This document shows positions 1 through 9,012 of a stretch of DNA of 64,000 bases, in pieces. The first letter of the stretch is position 1. Every line of letters begins with the position of its first letter. The translations under genes were made by a program, and so were the position numbers. Under the pieces are notes generated by a model. The model ran no database searches. It was given only the letters and a program-made list of their open reading frames with translations, and was not told where the DNA came from. Source of the stretch: Candidatus Thorarchaeota archaeon (GTDB lineage Archaea > Asgardarchaeota > Thorarchaeia > Thorarchaeales > Thorarchaeaceae); assembly GCA_016839345.1 (NCBI GenBank), contig JAEOUL010000163.1, forward strand, positions 1 to 64,000, written 5' to 3'.

Positions 1-2988
1 CCCCTTTATCTTAATAACTTCACTTGACGCTTTTTCAGATTCTTCTTTTTTACCCAATTTCTGATGTTGAATACTGAGATTGTTTATCACAGTTGCTAAG
101 TCTGGAAAGAAAATGTCCTCGGTTTTACTGGCAAGATTCCGCAGTAAATGTAGGGCATCATTGAAGTATCTCAAACTCTCAGAGTGACGTTCTGTTTCTA
201 GAAATAACGCACCAAGACTGTTTAGAGTCCAGGCAAGATGTTTGTTAAAAATCTCTGGAGAAATCTCAACCAATTTTTTCCTGATTTCAAACGCTTCATT
301 GAGTAACTTCTCTGCTTCCTTAAATTCATCCAAGGTTCTAAGTAGCACACCATAATTGGTCAATACTGAGGCTACCCGATTTTGAGACTCGACATTTTCA
401 GGATCATCTTCCGAGAGTGCTCTCGACATTTCAAGTGCTTCTCTGTAACTTTTCTTCGCATCTTTTGATTTCCTCATCTTCATCAATGCAATTGCGTAGT
501 TGTTCAGGCTATCAGCAACATAACCACGATGAAATGTTGGAGATTTTTCCACCATGGTTCTGAATATCTTTAGAGCGGCTTCATGAGTTTTTACAGCATC
601 TGAAAAACTCCCCAGTTCTGAAAGGAGAACACCAATATGGCTTTGAACAAAGGCTAGTATGTATGGCTCATCTTCAACAGTGTACTTCTTTGTTAGCTCA
701 AGACTTTCATTGAATATCTTCTCAGCTTCTGTAATTCTACCTGTCTGCATCATTAACTTACCAAGCACAAGGGAATAATTAACGATTTGTGTCCATTCCA
801 CTGATGGTTCCTTCTCGTAGAGAATCATCCATATATCTCGCGCTTTTTGTAGAATCTCCTCCGCATCATATAGTCTATTTGTCTTTCGAAGAGCACGACA
901 TAAGTGTCCCAATATGTTTGCTTTGAAAACTGGATCCCAATGCTGAAAGGACTTAGCATTGACGATTGTCCTAGATATCCGTTCTGCATCTAATGGTTTT
1001 CCTATAGATATTTGGACGGACGCTAGGGTGGATGTTACTAGATTTCCTATGGTTTCACGATTCCACAAACTGTCTGACTCAGGTAGTTCCTTGCTAAATT
1101 CATACGCCCTTTGAAGTATCTTCTCTGCCTCCATTGGCCGATTTTCATCGTTTAGAAAAATACCATACTGCCAATGAATTCCCCAGGCAAAAACAATAGG
1201 TCCTGGCTCTGGTCCAACATTTTGTAAAATGGACCTCTCGTGAAGGTCCGTCAAAATAGAAATTCCTTCTATGTAGAACTCCTCCGCTTCCTTTCCTCTT
1301 CCCAGTCTTGCATAGAGTCCTGCAAGATGATAAAGAATTCGAGCCACAACCGCCTGCATCCTGTGATCATCAGGTTTGTTAACCGCAAGCTCTCGTGCTA
1401 CTTCAAGAGTATCTGATAGTATGTATTCACACTCGGCAAATCTACCAAGTTGAAATAAACAATATCCACGCCAATCTTGAATCTCCAGTTCTGCTTCTAT
1501 TGTATCTATTTGAAGCATCTCAAGCATTGCTAAAAATTCAGCAACAGTTGCACTTGCCTGAGTTGCAATCTGAGTGGTGAACTCGAGTGCAGTTTTTTCA
1601 ATAGCTTTTCGAGGGTCTGCTTTTGCCAGTGCTGAAATTGCTAGGCCTAGCAGTATTAGATCTGACTCGTTCTTTGAGACCTCTTCTAATTTTGTCGCTA
1701 CATCAACACACAATTGCTGCATTCGATCACCGAGTTCTGCGATGATCAGATCCTCAGCTAACTCATGCAAAACATAGGTTTCATTCCCTCTATTTCTGAT
1801 AAAGCTGAGTCGAATCAATCTGTTCCACTGTTCAGCCTTCATGTCTGGTGCGATGATGTTCATTACACGTCTGGTGAAGAAAGGTAAAAGTCCCGCACGA
1901 TCAATTAATGGTGTCAAATCATACGCCTCATTGAAAAGACGCCGCCAAGTTTTGATTCGTACTTCCTCGAGCGTATCAGCACCGAGACCTTCGATATCTT
2001 TGAATGAGATATCGCCTGTATCAACTAAGTCACATATTGAACCAATTACGAAAGGATTACCTCTACTTACTTTCACTATTTTATCTTGAAGTTTGAAATC
2101 AGAGATTTTTCGCAATCTAAGGAACTCATTACTGCTCTCCGCATCTAGTTCTCCAAGTTCAGACTCCTCCACTTGGTCCTTAAGTTGTGCAATTGCAGCT
2201 TTTCTACTTGCCATTACGCCAACAGAATTTGAAAGTGAGCACAAAAACACATTCCAGAGTTCGGTTTCCGTAATCAGTCTGCCACCATATCTCCATTGAG
2301 CTTTCTCACTATCTACTTGCTCAAAATGATCCATCAAGAAAAGTAGAGGTGACTCACTATTGCTTCTGTTATTGATATCTTCAAGCAAAGCATCCAGATA
2401 GAGAAATTCGGCATGGTGTGGTTCTTTCCAAAGAATTTCAAGGAGTTTCTCGATGTGATTCTTCCCAAGTCGCTCTTGCAGCCATTTCCCAACCGTACTG
2501 AATTTTCCCTTCAGCTTGGGTGTGACCTTTGAACCGATAGCACTGAGTGCACTTCCGATAATAGTTAAAGTTCCGATAAATGGAATTGCCACAAAGACGT
2601 CCTTTGCCCATTGACGACCTTCCTCTCTGACTGGTTCTACTCCCTCGACAAAACGTTGACGGATCTGCCATAGGACGTCGAATCGCTTTAGATTCACACC
2701 CTGAAGGACAGCTCCTTTCGCTAGTATATTCAAACGCTGATAGAATTCGGAATACTGCTCGCAGTCTACTCGGATGGTGAATTCCAATGTAGATGTCCAA
2801 TGGTCTAATAATGATGATTTTCCTATTCCACCAATCCCTTTGAGATGCAGAACTACGCTTTTTTCCTTACAACGTGCTAGGGCTTTATCCATCCATTCGA
2901 GATACTCTTCGCGATCCACAAAGATTCGCTCGGATGGCTCAAAGCGTTCGTACACATTCCTTACCTCAACACGCGTAATGAAGAACAT
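1..2988 (-). CDS. STAND-type P-loop ATPase with C-terminal TPR repeats (partial, 3' end outside window)
   Basis: The reverse strand is open from an ATG at 2988 to base 1 (996 codons, no stop), so the C-terminus lies beyond the window. Residues 51-58 form a Walker A loop (GIGGIGKS) and residues about 214-220 (PLLFLMD) a Walker B strand, the pattern of STAND/NB-ARC NTPases. A hydrophobic stretch lies at about 131-155. From about residue 480 onward the protein is helical, with many TPR-like units (for example LGRGKEAEEFYIEGISIL and LDEFKEAEKLLNEAFEIRK). STAND proteins are ATP-driven oligomerising switches in signalling and in antiviral defence; the trigger here is unknown. The frame stays open upstream to a TTG at 3027, about 20 bases from a TATA-like element at 3044-3053, so a 13-residue longer N-terminus is possible. 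No obvious effector domain precedes the NTPase. Confidence 0.85.
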   Translation of the reverse strand, partial: MFFITRVEVRNVYERFEPSERIFVDREEYLEWMDKALARCKEKSVVLHLKGIGGIGKSSLLDHWTSTLEFTIRVDCEQYSEFYQRLNILAKGAVLQGVNLKRFDVLWQIRQRFVEGVEPVREEGRQWAKDVFVAIPFIGTLTIIGSALSAIGSKVTPKLKGKFSTVGKWLQERLGKNHIEKLLEILWKEPHHAEFLYLDALLEDINNRSNSESPLLFLMDHFEQVDSEKAQWRYGGRLITETELWNVFLCSLSNSVGVMASRKAAIAQLKDQVEESELGELDAESSNEFLRLRKISDFKLQDKIVKVSRGNPFVIGSICDLVDTGDISFKDIEGLGADTLEEVRIKTWRRLFNEAYDLTPLIDRAGLLPFFTRRVMNIIAPDMKAEQWNRLIRLSFIRNRGNETYVLHELAEDLIIAELGDRMQQLCVDVATKLEEVSKNESDLILLGLAISALAKADPRKAIEKTALEFTTQIATQASATVAEFLAMLEMLQIDTIEAELEIQDWRGYCLFQLGRFAECEYILSDTLEVARELAVNKPDDHRMQAVVARILYHLAGLYARLGRGKEAEEFYIEGISILTDLHERSILQNVGPEPGPIVFAWGIHWQYGIFLNDENRPMEAEKILQRAYEFSKELPESDSLWNRETIGNLVTSTLASVQISIGKPLDAERISRTIVNAKSFQHWDPVFKANILGHLCRALRKTNRLYDAEEILQKARDIWMILYEKEPSVEWTQIVNYSLVLGKLMMQTGRITEAEKIFNESLELTKKYTVEDEPYILAFVQSHIGVLLSELGSFSDAVKTHEAALKIFRTMVEKSPTFHRGYVADSLNNYAIALMKMRKSKDAKKSYREALEMSRALSEDDPENVESQNRVASVLTNYGVLLRTLDEFKEAEKLLNEAFEIRKKLVEISPEIFNKHLAWTLNSLGALFLETERHSESLRYFNDALHLLRNLASKTEDIFFPDLATVINNLSIQHQKLGKKEESEKASSEVIKIKG

Positions 2989-3141
2989 AAGCCTAGGCTT
3001 TAGATAAGCAACTCGGTCGGTTCCCAAATAACGCAATGCTATCGATATAAATTCCTACTTGTTGCATTGTATGATACATTTTTATAGAACCAATACCTAG
3101 TGATGCTAGGTATTCACACGTAACATGGAGGAAATGCGACA

Positions 3142-4200
3142 TTGGGACTTCGTGAATATGTGATTCGAAGATGTGTATACATGTTCCTGTTAATAGTGGC
3201 TGTAATATGTTTCAACTTCTTCTTGTTTCGACTTCCGACTTTCTTATTTGGAGCTAATCCCATCAGTTTAATGCTCAGTGATGAGCTCAGAAGAAATCTC
3301 ACTCAAGATCTACTAGAGGCTATGTACGCCAACTTTGGACTTGTAATGAATCCTGATATCTTCGACTGGATCTACATGTTCTGGCGCTACATGATTAACA
3401 TGTTCACTGGTAATTTCGGTGTTTCATTTCTGACTCAGCGACCAGTGATGGACTCTATCGTCGAGCGTCTACCCAACACTCTGCTATTAATGGGAACCTC
3501 TGTAATGCTTGCTATCATAATTGGGATGTGGGTTGGGATCAGAGTTGCTTCTGAACCTGGTTCTAGAAAAGATCTCGGAGTTGTCACTGTTGCAATGTTC
3601 ACTTGGTCGCTTCCAACATTCTGGATTGGAATGATGCTTCTCATGGTATTCGGTTACATGGTTCCACAATGGACTGAGGCTATATGGGGTATACAAATAG
3701 GATTTCCACAGTTTGGAACCATTGAGTATGAAGTATGGAACGCTGCGAGAATAAGTCCTTTTGGGGCGTTGATGGTAGCTGGAGATGTATTATACCATCT
3801 GTTTCTTCCGATGATGACCATAGCTATCGGATCCTTTGGTGGTTGGTTTCTCTATATGCGAAACAACCTTGTCACTGTCATGACTGAGGACTATATCTTA
3901 ACTGCTCGTGCAAAGGGACTAGATGAGAATCAGGTGCTCTACAAACATGGGCTGAAGAATGCAATGCTACCAATGGTCACGCTTTTCGCGCTGGCTTTTG
4001 GTGGCATAATTAGTGGGACTGTTTTGGTAGAAACAGTCTTCACATGGCGAGGACTTGGACGATACATCTTCGAGAGCCTAGTAGCATTAGATTATCCAGT
4101 TGTTCAAGCAATATTTCTGATCATCGCGATTGTAACGATCCTAGCCAACTTTGTAGCAGACATGCTCTATGCTGTACTTGACCCTCGGATAAAATATTGA
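3142..4200 (+). CDS. Peptide/nickel-type ABC transporter permease (DppB/OppB family)
   Basis: A 352-residue multi-spanning protein of the binding-protein-dependent permease family. It has an N-terminal membrane helix (about 10-32), a periplasmic-type loop, and then a core of about five helices. The EAA loop that contacts the ATPase is visible at about residues 250-275 (ILTARAKGLDENQVLYKHGL), and the C-terminus VLDPRIKY is typical of DppB. The TTG start is supported by a GGAGG ribosome-binding site at 3127-3131. DppB normally pairs with DppC, two ATPases and a substrate-binding protein. None of these is adjacent: the next gene is on the other strand and unrelated. It may be an orphan subunit working with components encoded elsewhere. 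Substrate unknown. Confidence 0.88.
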   Translation: MGLREYVIRRCVYMFLLIVAVICFNFFLFRLPTFLFGANPISLMLSDELRRNLTQDLLEAMYANFGLVMNPDIFDWIYMFWRYMINMFTGNFGVSFLTQRPVMDSIVERLPNTLLLMGTSVMLAIIIGMWVGIRVASEPGSRKDLGVVTVAMFTWSLPTFWIGMMLLMVFGYMVPQWTEAIWGIQIGFPQFGTIEYEVWNAARISPFGALMVAGDVLYHLFLPMMTIAIGSFGGWFLYMRNNLVTVMTEDYILTARAKGLDENQVLYKHGLKNAMLPMVTLFALAFGGIISGTVLVETVFTWRGLGRYIFESLVALDYPVVQAIFLIIAIVTILANFVADMLYAVLDPRIKY

Positions 4201-4226
4201 TGAAGAAATGCATGATTGACTTATTG

Positions 4227-5117
4227 TTAAGAAGTGCTTTTCATAATGTCCGCAATGTTCCCAAAGAAATGATCTAGTGTTCTACTCTTCTCCATGTACT
4301 CTTCAATTTTTGAGATAAGGACTGTATCTTGGCCATAACCTCCAATCGAGTCTGTCGCTACCAAGGAATGAATCTCCTCATTTAGATCGAGGATATTCTT
4401 TGAAGTCCGCAGTATGTGTGATAACATCCGAACAAGAATTCTTGAATTGTGCATACTACGTATATTCAGCACTTGACTATAGAACTGGAATTGGTATCTG
4501 TCCAATAGCTCCATCATGCTGACAAGCTCAATCAGAGCCTTAGGTTCTTTTTTCTTCATCAGTCTTTCATGAACATCCTGCCAGTAATATTGATCCTCAA
4601 GTAGTTTCACAAGATACGCTTGAACTGTTTCGAAATATGGCGTGGAGGGGTCAATTTCCTCAAGTTCCATCTCTGTGAAACTGATGGCAACTTTTTGAGA
4701 GAACATGTCAAGATATCGCTTGATTGAGGCTTGGTCTTGAGACAGGACAAGAGCAAGAAGAATTCCATAGATGCAAGAAGCACAATCAATAGTAATTTCA
4801 CTAGGTCCCAAAGCATATAGTCTAATGGACTGCTGAAGCATTTCTGAGGTGATATCCTCATTATGAATCTGAATCTTATCTCCTTGAGATGAACAATATG
4901 TGTAGCCATTATATGTGTAGACTGATGAATAACACGTCTTACCATCCTTGGCTTCAAACTGCTTCATTAATTCTAATGTTGCATCTTGATTAAGAATATC
5001 AGCTGCGAAAATTGAGTGTTCGATATCACAAAGACTATCATCGTTTAGGCAAATCAGCTCACCTTCAAAGTCTTTGAAACACGGACAGAAGTTGTAAATT
5101 CTGACTTCTTCTTCCAC
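4227..5117 (-). CDS. Hypothetical protein with Cys-containing N-terminal region
   Basis: A 296-residue soluble protein that I do not recognise. The GTG start at 5117 is preceded by GGAAGG at a good distance. The N-terminal 35 residues carry four cysteines (C11, C13, C24, C30), with further cysteines in the next 90 residues (TCYSS, YTYCSS, DCASCIYG), which could bind a metal or form disulfides. The C-terminal two thirds is predicted largely helical and acidic, with no signal peptide or membrane span. It lies between the DppB-like permease, which converges on it, and a membrane histidine kinase, which diverges from it. No function can be assigned. Confidence 0.75.
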   Translation of the reverse strand: MEEEVRIYNFCPCFKDFEGELICLNDDSLCDIEHSIFAADILNQDATLELMKQFEAKDGKTCYSSVYTYNGYTYCSSQGDKIQIHNEDITSEMLQQSIRLYALGPSEITIDCASCIYGILLALVLSQDQASIKRYLDMFSQKVAISFTEMELEEIDPSTPYFETVQAYLVKLLEDQYYWQDVHERLMKKKEPKALIELVSMMELLDRYQFQFYSQVLNIRSMHNSRILVRMLSHILRTSKNILDLNEEIHSLVATDSIGGYGQDTVLISKIEEYMEKSRTLDHFFGNIADIMKSTS

Positions 5118-5265
5118 AACTGTTACCTTCCAATGCTGTTAGTAGTGTTCCTTAAGAATATGAATTATGTTCGAATATATTCGAGGAGTTTTACTAGGAA
5201 GAAATTAGGTGCATTTGCTCAAGAAACTCTTTTCATCTCGTTTTTCTTAGAAATTTGCTACGGAT

Positions 5266-7509
5266 ATGAACCAAATGCAGGGAACACAGCGTGCCTTGGT
5301 AAAGGTATTAATCCTTGTACCTCTTGCAGTAATTTCCATACTCTTTGCTATTGGTCCAGGCGGAATTGTGTCATATACTCCTGAAACAAGAGTCAGTGTT
5401 CATTCACTAATGGCTTTTTGGATCTCCATTCCTGCAGCACTTGTATTACTTGCATATCAAAAACAAAAACTTCGTTCAAACATTTTGATGATTTCTGCAT
5501 TTGTTTTTTCTATTGTGGTTCACACTGTACATGCAGCAGAGAATATGCTTATACTATCTGAACCATTTGTTGAGAGAGTATTGTCTGATACAGTAGCTGA
5601 TTTGATAGAATTAGCTCTATTCAGCGTTTTAATTTCCGCAGCGATGTTTTGTTCGATTCGACAAGTATCTTCTGAAGAACAAAAACTCATTACGAGTCGA
5701 GTGATTCTGACAATTTTTCTTTTCATGCCTATATTGATCTACACAGCTGTGTGGTTTGGTATTCCCTATCTCACCCAGGGACAGATAGTATCTATGAGCT
5801 ATGTTATTGGTATGATTGCAGTTGTCGGCTTTTTGATTTCTTCAATTTTGATTATACGAATCAGACATGATAGTCTTCCAGTAGATTCAGGTTATCTAGT
5901 TACTGCAATTATTCTTCTCGGTGTGGCTTCTATAGTATGCATGCTAAGTCTACCTGATCCTTCATTGAATTGGGAATTTGCAGAAACGCTGCAGATGGCT
6001 GCATTTCTTCTAATCTGCCTTTCTCTAGGAGTTTCATTTCTCAAGAAATCAGGCTATCGCCGACGAGCAGCTTATGGTTTTGTGATTGGTTTGATTTTGA
6101 TGGCATATCTTCCGTTCTTACTTACAATCGTGTTTGAATCTTTAACACTCATTATCATCCTAGAACCTTTGAATTACTTAGCGTATTCTATCATCCATAT
6201 TGGAGCTGCATCGCTTTCCGGCACAATGGCGATTCTGCTCTATATGTATCCGAAGAAAAAAACAGCATGGAATCATGTTCCATTGATTTTGATATTTAGT
6301 CTCTGGACAGTTGTTTCAGTTTTACTTGTCTTTATGTTTGCTGTGCCTTCGGTTACACTCCGAGGTGAACCTACAACTCCGGTTGTGGTTGGGAGTGCGA
6401 TAACTCTGGCTTTACTTGTCGTTGCAATACGTTGGACAACATATCCTCGAGTTAGTAGAAATCCCTCACCAATGAATTATGCAATATACACATCTCTCTT
6501 CATAATTCTGGTTGTCCTTGCAGAAGTTGTGAATCAAGTTACATTGAATATGTATACCGAACTTGAATCCAGTCTATATGGAGCAAGTCTCATATTAGGA
6601 ACTAACCTTGTAATCATGTTCACTTTCACGTACCTGATTTTCCTACTCTCAAAAGACTCACGTGGAATCCCACCAGTCGAAATGTATATTGTATTCTTCC
6701 TCGGTATGTGGATTCTTCCGAACATCCTGAAAAGTTACTATAGCACTTGGACAACTGGATGGTGGGTATCGGAGATTTTGTTGTTTGTCGGACTACTCGC
6801 GAGTCCTCCTCTATTGATTTGGTTGTATGTCAGAGCAATGAAGGATGTGCAGGCTTCCCATCATAGAGCCAGCCTCTACGCTGATCTATTGATGCACGAT
6901 GTGTCGAACTATAATCAGATGGTAATGACAACTCTGGAACTCTTAGGGTCTGAGGAAACCTCTCATGAGCAACGGCAACGTCTTGCTGATGATGGTTGTC
7001 AAGTAATAACTTTATCAGAGCAGTTGATTTCGAATGTCCGTCTTCTAAGTGAATCAGATCGTCTAGAAACTTCTAAACTGGAACCGACTAATCTTGTGTC
7101 TACAATTGTGTCTGCTTTGGATTTGTTTACCCAACGAGTCGGTTCTGGCGAATTAGTTGTGGAATTCAAACCTGAACAAGCGCAAGCTTTTGTTATGGCC
7201 AATGATTTCCTAGTAGACATATTCCTGAATATACTTTACAGTGCCTTGGAGTGTCGTATACAAGGTGAAGCTGTTAAAATTAATCTCGAATCTGTTAAAG
7301 ATTCGGGTGAAGACTTCTGGCAAGTCGATATCAAGGCTCCAGGAAGAAGCATTGATGATGTCTATGCCTACAGTAGTAGCACACTGGGTCTCACTGCAGC
7401 GAAACTTATGACTCAATCGTTGAATGGTCACTTCGGAATTGAGAGATATGAAAGGGTTGACATGTGTGAAGGTCGGTTATTCATAATTCGTTTGCGAATG
7501 ATAAATTAG
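5266..7509 (+). CDS. Polytopic membrane histidine-kinase-like protein with degenerate ATPase domain
   Basis: A 747-residue protein. Roughly residues 10-520 contain many hydrophobic helices (about 14), a large membrane sensor of unknown type. After the last helix comes a DHp-like segment with an H-box, LLMHDVSNYNQ (His544), then a HATPase_c-like region. The catalytic motifs are weak: the N-box position reads NILYSALE, no DxGxG G1 box is visible (the equivalent stretch reads DIKAPGRSIDD), and only part of a G2 box remains (STLGLTAAKLM). I infer a phospho-accepting or purely regulatory kinase homologue that may lack ATP-dependent autophosphorylation. The neighbouring intact kinase at 13368 has a similar H-box (LTHDLGNDMQ). 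Confidence 0.75.
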   Translation: MNQMQGTQRALVKVLILVPLAVISILFAIGPGGIVSYTPETRVSVHSLMAFWISIPAALVLLAYQKQKLRSNILMISAFVFSIVVHTVHAAENMLILSEPFVERVLSDTVADLIELALFSVLISAAMFCSIRQVSSEEQKLITSRVILTIFLFMPILIYTAVWFGIPYLTQGQIVSMSYVIGMIAVVGFLISSILIIRIRHDSLPVDSGYLVTAIILLGVASIVCMLSLPDPSLNWEFAETLQMAAFLLICLSLGVSFLKKSGYRRRAAYGFVIGLILMAYLPFLLTIVFESLTLIIILEPLNYLAYSIIHIGAASLSGTMAILLYMYPKKKTAWNHVPLILIFSLWTVVSVLLVFMFAVPSVTLRGEPTTPVVVGSAITLALLVVAIRWTTYPRVSRNPSPMNYAIYTSLFIILVVLAEVVNQVTLNMYTELESSLYGASLILGTNLVIMFTFTYLIFLLSKDSRGIPPVEMYIVFFLGMWILPNILKSYYSTWTTGWWVSEILLFVGLLASPPLLIWLYVRAMKDVQASHHRASLYADLLMHDVSNYNQMVMTTLELLGSEETSHEQRQRLADDGCQVITLSEQLISNVRLLSESDRLETSKLEPTNLVSTIVSALDLFTQRVGSGELVVEFKPEQAQAFVMANDFLVDIFLNILYSALECRIQGEAVKINLESVKDSGEDFWQVDIKAPGRSIDDVYAYSSSTLGLTAAKLMTQSLNGHFGIERYERVDMCEGRLFIIRLRMIN

Positions 7510-7529
7510 TTCAATTCCTCTGATATCCT

Positions 7530-7536
7530 ATAAAAT
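7530..7536 (+). promoter_or_regulatory. TATA-like box A upstream of the M24-family gene
   Basis: The sequence CTATAAAATG lies about 35 bases before the TTG start at 7568, the spacing expected for archaeal box A with a very short leader. This supports the TTG start. Based on sequence pattern only. Confidence 0.45.
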
Positions 7537-7567
7537 GTACCAGTTTGGCGGCAATTAACTTTCTTAT

Positions 7568-8821
7568 TTGCTCACAAACTTTATTGCTCTGAAGCAAGGA
7601 GATGAACCACTAGGAGTCTTGGAAGCATTGGGAAAAACCTGTCTTGCACCTGAACATCATAAAAAGAGAATTGAAAAACTTCAGAATCAGCTGTATGACC
7701 TGGATATTGAAACTTTTCTTTTATTCAATTCAAAAAATATCTTCTACCTAACAGGTTTCTCATTCATTCCAACAGAAAGACCAATTATTCTTATTCTAAA
7801 TAGAGGTGAGGTGAGCTTCTTTGTACCGTCCTTAGAGGTGGACCATGTAAGACACCAAGTTCCCTTTGTTTCCGATGTGTTCTCTTATTTTGAATATCCT
7901 GATGAAACTCATCCTATGAAACACTTGCAACGTGTTCTATTGATGGAAATCAAAACAAATCCTAGAAAAGTGGCTTCAGAAGCACCAGGGGCTCCAAGTC
8001 TTTGGGGATACAAAGGCCCTACCCTCGAAGAGATAACTGGTCTGAAGTTCATTCTTGTACCCGACATCGTAATGGACATGCGAGTTATCAAGGAGCCTGA
8101 AGAGATTGAACTCATGAAAGAGTCATCTAAATGGGCCGATAGGGCTCATAAGTATCTCCAAAAATTTACTGAGATAGGAGCAAACGAGATAGACGTGACA
8201 ATCAAAGCCAGTACACAGGGGTCTCAAGACATGGTTTCTGAGCTTGGCGATGACTATCGGCCAACTGGTTTCTCAGTGTTCCCAGCCATCGCACTCTATC
8301 GGGGTCAGATTGGTCCTAATTCTTATTTCCCACATGCGCTATCAAGAGGTCTTATTTTCAATAAGGGAGACACTCTTGTCACAGGAGCTTCGTCTGATGT
8401 CTATGGAATGCATTCAGAGCTTGAACGTACGATGTTCATGGGAGAACCCAGCAAGAGACAAAAGAAGCTATTTGATGCAATGATGGCAGCTCAAGATGCA
8501 GCATTGAATGCCGCAGGTCCCGGAGTTTATTGTTCCGATGTTGACAAAGCTGCTCGTCAGGCTTTCAAGGATAAGGGTGTGATTCAACTAGTTCGTCATC
8601 ACACGGGTCATGCTCTAGGCATGGAGGGTCATGAGCGTCCATTCCTTGATTTGGGATCAGAAGAAATTCTCGAGCCTGGAATGATCTTCTCATGTGAACC
8701 TGGAATTTATGAGAAGGGACTTGGTGGATTCAGGCACAGCGACACTTTTGTTGTTACTAATGATGGTATAGATGTGCTCACTAAATATCCTCGCGAATTG
8801 GAGAGCCTCCTTATAGAGTAA
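7568..8821 (+). CDS. Creatinase-like M24 family (pita-bread fold) protein with altered metal ligands
   Basis: A 417-residue protein with the two-domain layout of Xaa-Pro dipeptidase/creatinase: a creatinase-N-type domain (about 30-165) and a pita-bread domain (about 175-410). Active M24 peptidases use five metal ligands (Asp, Asp, His, Glu, Glu). Here the first Asp region reads VTGASSDVYG, the second reads HSELERT with Glu in place of Asp, and the last Glu is lost in GGFRHSDTFVV. The His (HHTGHALGMEGH) and one Glu (SCEPGIY) remain. The ELERT element resembles creatinase, which uses no metal. It may therefore be a non-peptidase hydrolase of the creatinase type, or inactive. The TTG start sits under a TATA element at 7530. 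Confidence 0.8.
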   Translation: MLTNFIALKQGDEPLGVLEALGKTCLAPEHHKKRIEKLQNQLYDLDIETFLLFNSKNIFYLTGFSFIPTERPIILILNRGEVSFFVPSLEVDHVRHQVPFVSDVFSYFEYPDETHPMKHLQRVLLMEIKTNPRKVASEAPGAPSLWGYKGPTLEEITGLKFILVPDIVMDMRVIKEPEEIELMKESSKWADRAHKYLQKFTEIGANEIDVTIKASTQGSQDMVSELGDDYRPTGFSVFPAIALYRGQIGPNSYFPHALSRGLIFNKGDTLVTGASSDVYGMHSELERTMFMGEPSKRQKKLFDAMMAAQDAALNAAGPGVYCSDVDKAARQAFKDKGVIQLVRHHTGHALGMEGHERPFLDLGSEEILEPGMIFSCEPGIYEKGLGGFRHSDTFVVTNDGIDVLTKYPRELESLLIE

Positions 8822-8980
8822 TTCATTTCAGTATGAAAACTTGTGGTGATACTTTGATTATCTCACTGTTTGGCATAGGATTTCTACAATTCCGATTTGG
8901 CTAAGTATTCTCTGTGTGTTATATCACCGAATATCCAGAGAAGCCACAATGATGAAATCTAAGGTTGACCATTGAATTCT

Positions 8981-8987
8981 TATAAAA
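8981..8987 (+). promoter_or_regulatory. TATA box of the heliorhodopsin gene
   Basis: TATAAAA lies 26-32 bases before the ATG at 9013, the canonical archaeal box-A spacing for a leaderless transcript. No ribosome-binding site is visible before the ATG, consistent with a leaderless mRNA. Confidence 0.6.
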
Positions 8988-9012
8988 GTGTAATCAATGT
9001 GTTCCGATTAAA

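Noticed and set aside
1574..2299. Several plus-strand frames of 60-80 codons in the first 3 kb
   Set aside because: They are shadows of the continuous minus-strand STAND/TPR frame, which is open through the whole stretch.
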